64,000 nt of DNA from assembly GCA_018402485.1 (NCBI GenBank), contig JAGYIY010000001.1:1458001-1522000 (forward strand), written 5' to 3'. A model generated the notes under the pieces. That model was not told the origin of the DNA. It saw only the letters and a program-made list of their open reading frames with translations, and made no database searches. Positions 8,294 through 14,801 of this stretch are shown in pieces. Made by a program: the position numbers and the translations under genes. Position 1 is the first letter of the stretch. Each line of letters starts with the position of its first letter. Source of the DNA: Roseivirga sp. GTDB taxonomy: Bacteria > Bacteroidota > Bacteroidia > Cytophagales > Cyclobacteriaceae.

Positions 8294-8579
8294 ATGAAAA
8301 TGAAAAATTTAATAGGGTTGGTATTGGTTTTATTTTTGGTCGTGGGTTTAAGTATATACCAAGAAGAGGATATTTACGCAGAGAGTTTGTGTCCTGAGTG
8401 CATTGAGGGAAGAAGAGAACACATAAGAGGTTGTTTGTCTTTGTGGGGTAACTTCTCTTCTGGGGAGCCTGGGGGGGCTAGCTACAGGTCATAAAAAAGT
8501 TTGTAGAAAGGATAAACTTAACCCTTGCCGAAAGGATTGGTTAGCAGGGTGCGAATCGGCTATTTCAAATGTAGAATAA
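8294..8579 (+). pseudogene. Small exported Cys-rich peptide (peptide 2), frameshifted in a G7 run
   Basis: The ATG frame gives 66 aa: a signal (LIGLVLVLFLVVGLSIY), then ESLCPECIEGRREHIRGC, then a stop at 8494. With one G fewer in the run of seven at 8471-8477 the frame continues to 8579 (about 94 aa) and adds four Cys (KKVCRKDKLNPCRKD, WLAGCESAI region). That continuation aligns with the relic peptide 3 at 10299-10460 (GNFSVGES, KKACRRDKDYNTCDKDC), so it is the ancestral reading frame. The gene is either broken or switched by G-run slippage. It is preceded by leader B and followed by a hairpin. Confidence 0.7.
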
Positions 8580-8585
8580 AGATGT

Positions 8586-8626
8586 GAGGGTTCTGCTAAT
8601 ATGATTATTGGAACAGTAGAACCCTC
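8586..8626 (+). terminator. Hairpin after peptide 2
   Basis: GAGGGTTCT and AGAACCCTC form a 9-bp perfect stem around a 23-nt loop, 6 bp after the restored stop of peptide 2 and 19 bp before the SUMF1-like copy 1. No U-run follows directly. Its position matches the hairpins behind peptides 1 and 3. Confidence 0.6.
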
Positions 8627-8645
8627 CCATTAAACTTTTGTTGTT

Positions 8646-9128
8646 ATGATGACTCTAATACTCTTATTTATTATCCTACAAATGCCTGCTTTAATCGATA
8701 CTTCCATGGTATGGGTAGAAGGCAATGGTGAAATCCAATCTTTTTACATGGATAAGTACGAAGTGACCATGGCGGAATTCCAGCGTTTTGTTGCAGCAAC
8801 CGGCTACAAGACCTCTTCAGAAATTTTGGATTCTGGCAAAGTGTATAATCCTTATTACAGAAAGGTAAAAGGGGTGAATTGGAGACATGATCATAGAGGC
8901 AATAAAATAGCATCAGATCGGTATGCTGTGCTTCCAGTGACCAGAATTTCCCTCAGAGATGCCCAGGCTTATGCAAAATGGGTTGGGAAACGTGTGCCAA
9001 CCAAACAAGAATGGCTCTATGCTGCTCGTGGTGGAATAAAAAGTAAATCCTACCGGTATCTGGGGGGGATAGGGCACGGGAAGCCGACAAAGCCCAGAAG
9101 AATGTGCCAAAAGGTTTGGTATTTATAA
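8646..9128 (+). pseudogene. SUMF1/FGE-like protein copy 1, 3'-truncated
   Basis: Residues 20-139 match the SUMF1-like copies at 10518, 11286 and 12054 almost word for word (SMVWVEGNGEIQSFYMDKYE, GKRVPTKQEWLYAARGG). After the codons for YRYLGG the match ends inside a G7 run and the DNA switches to a copy of the small HTH gene (9072 onward), so the last ~80 residues, including the GLYDMGGN and GMRLVKD parts, are lost and 21 unrelated residues end the ORF. The N-terminal 19 residues (MMTLILLFIILQMPALIDT) also differ from the other copies. Probably non-functional. Confidence 0.85.
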
Positions 9129-9258
9129 ACGGCACTTGCACCGTTTAATAGATGAAATGAGGAGCCATGGAGGCCCAATTGTTTACGATCCAACCATAGG
9201 TTCCTATGTATATACTGAAAACGTAAAGTTTTCTTTTGGCTTTATACCTATAGAATGA
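9072..9258 (+). pseudogene. Truncated copy of the small HTH gene
   Basis: From GGGCACGGGAAGCC on, this stretch matches the HTH gene at 4528-4705 through its stop codon, with a 9-bp insertion after GTGS (adding RQS) and a Cys-to-Tyr change in FGIYKRHL. The first 18 codons are missing, and the same frame has a TAG immediately upstream, so it cannot be made as a full protein. The match continues past the stop into leader copy C and the ATG of LP2, so the whole block 4528-4875 was copied here. Confidence 0.85.
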
Positions 9259-9341
9259 TTGATATGTGTGATTACAATGTCATTTCAGAAAAAAATAAAA
9301 AAAATATTACTCGGTGACATATTTACAGCACTGGTAAATAT

Positions 9342-9399
9342 TATACTTGCAAGTAAGAAGTTGATACAAAGTCCTAGGTAAGCATTGGCTTTGAGTTTG
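9342..9399 (+). promoter_or_regulatory. 58-bp repeated leader, copy C, with palindrome TACTTGCAAGTA
   Basis: Third copy of the leader, palindrome at 9344-9355, ending 24 bp before the LP2 start. Unlike copy B it shares more than 200 bp of upstream sequence with copy A because the whole HTH-leader block was duplicated. The core differs from copies A and B at only a few positions (AAGTTGATACAAAGTCCTAG). Confidence 0.65.
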
Positions 9400-9423
9400 A
9401 ATTTTAATTAAAACAAAAGAAAA

Positions 9424-10074
9424 ATGAAAAGGGTAATTAAAAAATCATGGAGAGGGTTAACGGGTTTGTTTGTTCTGAAAATTGGAGTAATTTGTCTTTT
9501 ACTTACTATTCAGGCATGTAGTGATGCTATAGAGCCTAAGATTAACTTTGATCAGACTGCAATTGATGAATATGAGAGTTTTATAAACCGAGGGGTTTTT
9601 AATTCATCTTTTGGTAACTCTGCGAATTTAGAAGTTGAGGAAATGTCTGAAAGCCAAGCCAAAGAAGTACTTTCAGATTTCACAGATCAATCTATGAAAT
9701 TTTTGATTGGTATTGGATTTGATAAGAGTACCATTGATTCTGAACTTGGTGGCGTTAATAGTCCTAATACGGCGGCCATAGCTTATATCATTTTAGAAGA
9801 AATCAAAAAAGATAAATCTTCAGCATCATACTTTGATTTGAATAGTTTAATGATGAATCAAAGTTATGCTCAAGGAGATGTTCTAGATTGTGCCTTAGAA
9901 GCCTTTGGGTTTGCGGCAGTTGGTTATATTTTTCAATATGGTATTGAAGAGGCTATTGAACATTATGGAAAAAAGGGGCTGATTAAAGTACTTGGGAAAG
10001 CTGCGGGAAAAACCTTGGGATGGGTTGGTTTAGCCATAGCAGCTTATGAGTTTACAGATTGTATGACAAAATAG
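9424..10074 (+). CDS. Exported lipoprotein with Cys-bounded hydrophobic C-terminal domain (LP2)
   Basis: 216 aa, family not recognised. A long basic N-region (MKRVIKKSWRGL) leads to a hydrophobic stretch and the lipobox TIQAC (Cys32). Residues 35-145 are polar and mostly helical; residues 150-213 form a hydrophobic, glycine/alanine-rich domain (GFAAVGYIF, KAAGKTLGWVGLAIAAYEF) bounded by Cys156 and Cys213. LP1 (4871) has the same overall plan with little direct identity. It lies behind leader C and 5 bp before a two-TM gene. It may be a membrane-active effector or a structural envelope protein; function unknown. Confidence 0.75.
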   Translation: MKRVIKKSWRGLTGLFVLKIGVICLLLTIQACSDAIEPKINFDQTAIDEYESFINRGVFNSSFGNSANLEVEEMSESQAKEVLSDFTDQSMKFLIGIGFDKSTIDSELGGVNSPNTAAIAYIILEEIKKDKSSASYFDLNSLMMNQSYAQGDVLDCALEAFGFAAVGYIFQYGIEEAIEHYGKKGLIKVLGKAAGKTLGWVGLAIAAYEFTDCMTK

Positions 10075-10079
10075 ATATT

Positions 10080-10268
10080 ATGAATATATATATATATATT
10101 ATAATAAGCTCAGTATTAATAGTAGAATTATTAAATATTATATTTAATAATAAAATAAATAAATATATAGTAAAATATAAAATGATAAAATTAATACTTA
10201 TACATACATTATTTGGTATAATAAGTATTTTAACATCATATTATATATTTACAAATATTAAAATATAA
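10080..10268 (+). CDS. Very AT-rich small two-TM membrane protein paired with LP2
   Basis: 62 aa from the ATG at 10080, 5 bp after the LP2 stop; an in-frame TTG at 10059 inside LP2 is a less likely start. There are two hydrophobic segments (about residues 4-22 and 36-58) with a basic loop (NNKINKYIVKYK) between them. Only about one base in ten is G or C, and most isoleucines use ATA, far from the codon use of neighbours. The position matches the two-TM gene at 5647 behind LP1, which argues for a real gene. Immunity or partner role is inference. Confidence 0.5.
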   Translation: MNIYIYIIISSVLIVELLNIIFNNKINKYIVKYKMIKLILIHTLFGIISILTSYYIFTNIKI

Positions 10269-10298
10269 TTTATGTTATTATACTAGTTAGGCGAGTGA

Positions 10299-10460
10299 TT
10301 GAATCACATAAGTAGTTGTTTATCATTAAAGGGTAATTTTTCTGTAGGGGAGTCTAGAGGCTTTCTTGCAATTGGATCCAAAAAGGCTTGTAGACGTGAC
10401 AAGGATTATAACACATGTGATAAGGATTGCTTAACGCGATGTCAATCTAGCTTATTATAA
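10299..10460 (+). pseudogene. Relic of a small exported Cys-rich peptide (peptide 3), 5' end lost
   Basis: An open stretch after a TGA at 10296 encodes 53 codons with no start that could yield a signal peptide. It aligns with peptide 2 in its restored frame: CLSLKGNFSVGES against CLSLWGNFSSGEP, then KKACRRDKDYNTCDKDC against KKVCRKDKLNPCRKD, then LTRCQSS. Cys spacing is conserved, with one extra Cys. Upstream codons are full of stops, so the signal-peptide half has decayed. A strong hairpin follows at 10468, as behind the other two peptide genes. Confidence 0.65.
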
Positions 10461-10467
10461 TTTTAAT

Positions 10468-10496
10468 AGACCCTACAATATTGATTTGTAGGGTCT
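10468..10496 (+). terminator. Hairpin after peptide 3 relic
   Basis: AGACCCTACAA and TTGTAGGGTCT form an 11-bp perfect stem with a 7-nt loop, followed by TTTC. The strongest of the three peptide-associated hairpins; it would end or reduce transcription 21 bp before SUMF1-like copy 2. Confidence 0.75.
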
Positions 10497-10517
10497 TTCA
10501 TTGAAAATACAGAAACT

Positions 10518-11231
10518 ATGCTCAATTTATTTGCTTTACTCTTAGCCCTCGGAACTGTACAAGACAGTGACAGTTCCATGGTATGGGTAGAAGGCAATGG
10601 TGAAATCTAATCTTTTTACATGGATAAGTACGAAGTGACCATGGCGGAATTCCAGCGTTTTGTTGCAGCAACCGGCTACAAGACCTCTTCAGAAAGGCTT
10701 GATTCTGGCAAAGTGTATAATCCTTATTACAGAAAGGTAAAAGGGGTGAATTGGAGACATGATCATAGAGGCAATAAAATAGCATCAGATCGGTATGCTG
10801 TGCTTCCAGTGACCAGAATTTCCCTCAGAGATGCCCAGGCTTATGCAAAATGGGTTGGGAAACGTGTGCCAACCAAACAAGAATGGCTCTATGCTGCTCA
10901 TGGTGGAATAAAAAGTAAATCCTACCGGTATGTTGGTGGAAATAGAGCTCGTCAGGTAGGATGGTTTGATGGTAATTCATATGAAATCTTAATGCCCATT
11001 GGTCAGAAAATGCCTAACGAGCTAGGCTTATATGATATGGGCGGTAACATTGACGAAATGGCCATTGACAAAGAGAATAATCGCTTTTGGGGAATGGGAG
11101 GCAGTTTTTTTACGGACAAGGATTATTTTGAAATGGACTATATAGCAAAAGGATCTTATAGTACCATGAACTATATCGATGATTCGGGCAGTCCATTGAC
11201 AGGCATGCGGTTGGTGAAAGATGCAAAGTAG
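10518..11231 (+). pseudogene. SUMF1/FGE-like protein copy 2, nonsense mutation at codon 31
   Basis: Same length (237 codons) and frame as the intact copies 3 and 4, but codon 31 is TAA (10608-10610) where they have CAA (Gln). Everything before it matches (MLNLFALLLALGTVQDSDSS), and everything after is open and highly similar to copy 3. Restart at the ATG at 10620 would give 203 residues without the signal peptide, so an exported product is unlikely. It is the first unit of three exact 768-bp tandem repeats. Confidence 0.85.
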
Positions 11232-11285
11232 TATGCTGCTTCCTTGAGATTGATTCAAAAAACGATTTAATAAAACATAAGCGCT

Positions 11286-11999
11286 ATGCTCAATTTATTT
11301 GTTTTAATCTTAGTTATTGGAACTGTACAAGACAGTGATAGTTCCATGGTATGGGTAGAAGGCAATGGTGAAATCCAGTCTTTTTACATGGATAAGTATG
11401 AGGTGACCATGGCGGAATTCCAGCGTTTTGTAGCAGCAACCGGCTATAAGACCTCTACAGAAATTTTGGATTCTGGCAAAGTATATAATCCGTATTACAG
11501 CAAGGTAAAAGGGGTGAATTGGCGTCATGATCATAGAGGCAATAAAATAGCAGCAGACCGGTATGCTGTGCTTCCAGTGACCAGAATTTCCCTCAGAGAT
11601 GCCCAGGCTTATGCGAAATGGGTCGGTAAACGTGTGCCAACCAAACAAGAATGGCTCTATGCTACTCGTGGTGGAATAAAAAGTAAATACTACCGGTATG
11701 TTGGTGGAAATAGAGCTCGTCAGGTAGGATGGTTTGATGGTAATTCATATGAAATCTTAATGCCCATTGGTCAGAAAATGCCTAACGAGTTAGGCTTATA
11801 TGATTTGGGAGGTAACATTGGGGAAATTGCATCAGATTTAAGTAATGATAAGTTCTGGAGTATGGGTGGTAGTTTCTTTAAGGATAAAGACTATTTTGAA
11901 ATGGACTATATAGCAAAAGGATCTTATAGTACCATGAACTATATTGACGAACCGGGCAGCCCATTGACAGGCATGCGGTTGGTAAAAGATGCAAAGTAG
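11286..11999 (+). CDS. SUMF1/FGE-sulfatase-domain exported protein, copy 3 (intact)
   Basis: 237 aa. A short hydrophobic start (LNLFVLILVIGTVQ) is the likely signal. The rest is an FGE/SUMF1-type domain: MVWVEGNGEIQSFYMDKYEV, the LRDAQAYAKWVGKRVPTKQE block near 105, NELGLYDLGGN near 174, SMGGSFF near 194 and the terminal GMRLVKDAK. There is no cysteine at all, so the two catalytic Cys of true formylglycine-generating enzymes are absent and sulfatase activation is excluded. Non-catalytic members of this fold serve as binding or structural proteins. The flanking 54-bp spacer is repeated unchanged before copy 4. Confidence 0.85.
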   Translation: MLNLFVLILVIGTVQDSDSSMVWVEGNGEIQSFYMDKYEVTMAEFQRFVAATGYKTSTEILDSGKVYNPYYSKVKGVNWRHDHRGNKIAADRYAVLPVTRISLRDAQAYAKWVGKRVPTKQEWLYATRGGIKSKYYRYVGGNRARQVGWFDGNSYEILMPIGQKMPNELGLYDLGGNIGEIASDLSNDKFWSMGGSFFKDKDYFEMDYIAKGSYSTMNYIDEPGSPLTGMRLVKDAK

Positions 12000-12053
12000 T
12001 ATGCTGCTTCCTTGAGATTGATTCAAAAAACGATTTAATAAAACATAAGCGCT

Positions 12054-12767
12054 ATGCTCAATTTATTTGCTTTATTCTTGGTTTTAGGAACTACACAAGA
12101 CAGTGACACTTCCATGGTATGGGTAGAAGGCAATGGTGAAATCCAATCTTTTTACATGGATAAGTATGAGGTGACCATGGCGGAATTCCAGCGTTTTGTA
12201 GCAGCAACCGGCTATAAGACCTCTACAGAAATTTTGGATTCTGGCAAAGTATATAATCCGTATTACAGAAAGGTAAAAGGTGTGAATTGGAGACATGACG
12301 TTTATGGTAGGGAAATACCACAAGAACGATATAATGAGTTGCCAGTTAGTAGGGTTTCACTTAAAGATGCTCAGGCCTATGCCCAGTGGGTGGGTAAGCG
12401 TATCCCCACCAAAGAAGAGTGGATGTATGCTGCTCATGGCGGAATAAAAAGTAAATCCTACCGGTATGTCGGTGGAAATAGAGCTCGTCAGGTAGGATGG
12501 TTTGATGGTAATTCAAGAGAAACCTTGATGCCTATCGGTCAGAAAACACCCAATGAACTCGGTATTTATGACCTTGGGGGAAACATTGAGGAGGTGGCTA
12601 CTGACTTCACGGATAAAAAAATATGGAGTATGGGAGGTAGCTTCTTTACTGACAAAGATTATTTTGAGTTAGATTATTTAGAGAACGGTTCTTACAGACA
12701 TATAGGAGGGGCAACTATGTCAGAGGGACCATTAACGGGAATAAGACTGGTCAAAGATGCAAAGTGA
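12054..12767 (+). CDS. SUMF1/FGE-sulfatase-domain exported protein, copy 4 (intact, mosaic)
   Basis: 237 aa, same architecture and also without cysteine. It is nearly identical to copy 3 from the start to about 12298 and again around 12437-12520, but clearly different between (VYGREIPQERYNELPVSRVS instead of HRGNKIAADRYAVLPVTRIS) and in the last third (GSYRHIGGATMSEGP). This patchwork suggests gene conversion between tandem copies or copying from an older paralogue. It is followed after 43 bp by a beta-propeller lipoprotein gene, probably in one transcript. Function unknown. Confidence 0.85.
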   Translation: MLNLFALFLVLGTTQDSDTSMVWVEGNGEIQSFYMDKYEVTMAEFQRFVAATGYKTSTEILDSGKVYNPYYRKVKGVNWRHDVYGREIPQERYNELPVSRVSLKDAQAYAQWVGKRIPTKEEWMYAAHGGIKSKSYRYVGGNRARQVGWFDGNSRETLMPIGQKTPNELGIYDLGGNIEEVATDFTDKKIWSMGGSFFTDKDYFELDYLENGSYRHIGGATMSEGPLTGIRLVKDAK

Positions 12768-12810
12768 AGCATCACTGCATTGAATTTGACTCATACATAA
12801 TGCATTAAAA

Positions 12811-13995
12811 ATGATAAAATATCATCACATCAGGTTTGTAATGCTGGCTTCTTTGACGGCATTCCTTGTGCTGGGTTGTTCAGGCGACCAAGTAACTCGT
12901 GTAACCCACAACATAAAATCCATTAGCGTAAACCCTGCCAATGCCAAACAATTACCTTTAAGTGACATTGCCGACTCGGTTAGTTATGTGCTTTTAGACA
13001 CACCTGAAGAGCTGGCCATCGGGCAAATCGATCGAGTACTTTTATCCAACAATACGTTTTTTGTCCTAGACCGCGAAATAGCCTCTGCCCTTTATGTATT
13101 CGACCGCAAGGGGAAATATCTTTTTGATATTCAAGAAGGTATTGGAGGGCCTGGTGAAGTACTGGAATTCACAGATTTTGATGTGAGTAAACAGAATGAG
13201 GAATTGTACATCTTAGACAATGAACGCATGGACATAAAGGTGTTTGATTTTTCTGGCGCGTTTGTACGTAGCATTCGTTTGCCTTTTTTTGCAGCTGCTC
13301 TGAATGTCCTTAAGGATGAAATAGCTGTATTTCGAAACAACCAATATAATGAGGCAGATGAGTGGAGAAACCATCAAGTGGTGGTGCTATCGAAAGAGGG
13401 TGCCATACTTCGGTCATTCCTACCTCTAAGTTTGGAAACAAATTACTTCTCCTATCACGACTCATTTCGACCCTTACAGACTACTGATGCGGGCTGGATA
13501 TTTAGCCAAGCCTTGAATGATTCGATTTATGAAATTTCGGGAAACACCCTTACCGGGAAATATAAGATTGACTTTGGAGACCGATCCCTGTCTCAAATTG
13601 AAGGGGGCTTTTTCGGAATCAATGATTTCTTGCAATCTGAGCAAAGGATGAAAAGCCATTACTTGATGGGCGATACTTTTGAGACCTCCGATTACCTCAT
13701 GTCCCTGTTCTTTGCCGGCAAAACCTATCAATACCTGTTTTATGATAAACAGACGGGACAGCCCCAAGTGGTGAGCAAAATAGAAAATGACATCAATGCG
13801 GTTCCCTTTATGCATATTAAGTTTGCCAATGATGAATTATTGCTGGCGGATTTACCTACTGAATTACTTTTGATGATGGATGAGCAAATGCCAGCCGCAG
13901 AAAAAAGTAATACCATAAAGCAATTGCTGAGTGATCCCGTCTTCGAAAAAGAAAACCCAATTCTGCTGCTGGCTTATCTTAAACAAAGAAAATGA
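12811..13995 (+). CDS. 6-bladed beta-propeller lipoprotein
   Basis: 394 aa. A signal peptide with lipobox LVLGC (Cys23) is followed by a DUF5128/BF3164-type propeller: LPLSDIADSVSYVLLDTPEE near 50, FFVLDREIASALYVFDRKGK near 90, GGPGEVLEFTDFDVS near 115, ELYILDNERMDIKVFDFSG near 135. Later blades are weaker. The stop overlaps the start of the CxxC lipoprotein at 13992 by 4 bp, so the two are coupled. Similar propellers lie at 6363 and 62889. Probably in the outer membrane or periplasm; its ligand is not known. Confidence 0.85.
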   Translation: MIKYHHIRFVMLASLTAFLVLGCSGDQVTRVTHNIKSISVNPANAKQLPLSDIADSVSYVLLDTPEELAIGQIDRVLLSNNTFFVLDREIASALYVFDRKGKYLFDIQEGIGGPGEVLEFTDFDVSKQNEELYILDNERMDIKVFDFSGAFVRSIRLPFFAAALNVLKDEIAVFRNNQYNEADEWRNHQVVVLSKEGAILRSFLPLSLETNYFSYHDSFRPLQTTDAGWIFSQALNDSIYEISGNTLTGKYKIDFGDRSLSQIEGGFFGINDFLQSEQRMKSHYLMGDTFETSDYLMSLFFAGKTYQYLFYDKQTGQPQVVSKIENDINAVPFMHIKFANDELLLADLPTELLLMMDEQMPAAEKSNTIKQLLSDPVFEKENPILLLAYLKQRK

Positions 13996-14558
13996 GTAGG
14001 TTGAGAATAGGTGCTATTGTGGGTATGCTTGTCTTTTTACATGCTTGTAACAATGAGCCTAACGAACATTCAGGTCAGCGCGAGATGGATTATTTGCAAT
14101 CTCAATTCAATCAATTGGTTGAAATAGATCGCTCAAGATTTTATTATGAAGATTCGATATTTCCCGATATCCGTTTGAATGATACATTGAACCTATCCGA
14201 TTTAGGGAGTGAATACCTATACCTTAGGTTATCTGAGCTTCATTGCCAAGAATGCATTAAGGACATGGCTTTATTTATCAATGATCATTTTCGAGAACAT
14301 AAAGCGAGGGTGGTTATTCTGGGACAATTCCAGAGTGAGCGAAAAATGAGCATCTTCCTGAGAAGATTGAACTTGTTGGAATGTATTGCTTTTTTGGTAC
14401 CAGAAATAACAGGGCACGATTTGGAAAGGACTCAAGCTCCTTATGCTTTTCTTTTAAAAGCAGAAAATAGATTGGATAATCTTTGGTTACCACATTATTC
14501 ACTTCCTGAATTGTCTGATGCGTATCTTCAGGCAATGGCGGCTAAGTTGATCAAGTAA
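13992..14558 (+). CDS. Thioredoxin-like lipoprotein with CxxC motif
   Basis: 188 aa. Lipobox FLHAC (Cys19). A thioredoxin-fold core is suggested by YLYLRLSELHCQECIKDMAL with the CQEC pair at residues 85/88, then RVVILGQFQ and an APYAFLL strand near 155 that would hold the cis-proline (AP). Such lipoproteins accompany 6-bladed propellers and exported peptides in many Bacteroidota. It is coupled to the propeller gene by a 4-bp overlap. The likely role is thiol-disulphide exchange in the periplasm, possibly on the Cys-containing peptides of the island; direct evidence is lacking. Confidence 0.75.
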   Translation: MSRLRIGAIVGMLVFLHACNNEPNEHSGQREMDYLQSQFNQLVEIDRSRFYYEDSIFPDIRLNDTLNLSDLGSEYLYLRLSELHCQECIKDMALFINDHFREHKARVVILGQFQSERKMSIFLRRLNLLECIAFLVPEITGHDLERTQAPYAFLLKAENRLDNLWLPHYSLPELSDAYLQAMAAKLIK

Positions 14559-14625
14559 TTGTACAATGAGTTTATTGAAGAAGAGTAGCCATTAAACTAG
14601 GGGTGTGTAAAAAAATAAGCACCAA

Positions 14626-14734
14626 AGGTGTGCATTAACACGGGAAGATCGTTGAGGGGTAAAAATGGTTTGGGCGTATCGGACTGCATGCGTTGTCCGG
14701 ATCCTCTTGCCACTACGAGTGCAAATTTCTGCAT
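14626..14734 (-). pseudogene. ispD 5'-end relic at the right edge of the island
   Basis: About 110 bp read on the minus strand as the first ~36 codons of ispD (MQKFALVVARGSGQRMQSDT and on), with roughly 10% base differences from the real ispD start at 3934-4042. The nucleotide-binding AGGSG has become ARGSG, and the match stops after VLMHT, so it makes no enzyme. It lies directly after the queA terminator and probably marks where ispD stood before the island arrived. Confidence 0.85.
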
Positions 14735-14748
14735 GACCGATAATACAA

Positions 14749-14781
14749 AAAAAGCCTTTACCCAATGGGCAAAGGCTTTTT
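14749..14781. terminator. Bidirectional terminator downstream of queA
   Basis: AAAAAGCCTTT-A-CCC-AAT-GGG-C-AAAGGCTTTTT is a 14-bp stem with one mismatch and T-runs on both strands. It would stop queA transcription on the minus strand, 20 bp after its stop codon, and anything leaving the island on the plus strand. Confidence 0.9.
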
Positions 14782-14801
14782 ATATCTTATTGGGTGGCTG
14801 T

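Larger units (their letters stand above)
10518..12767 (+). repeat. Three tandem 768-bp units carrying SUMF1-like copies 2-4
   Basis: Start codons lie at 10518, 11286 and 12054, exactly 768 bp apart. The 54-bp spacers between the units (11232-11285 and 12000-12053) are identical as far as I can read. The regular spacing points to unequal crossing-over as the source and makes the copy number unstable. Confidence 0.9.

Noticed and set aside
11286-12767. Formylglycine-generating enzyme / sulfatase-activating function
   Set aside because: The fold is right, but there is no cysteine in either intact copy and no sulfatase gene in the window.
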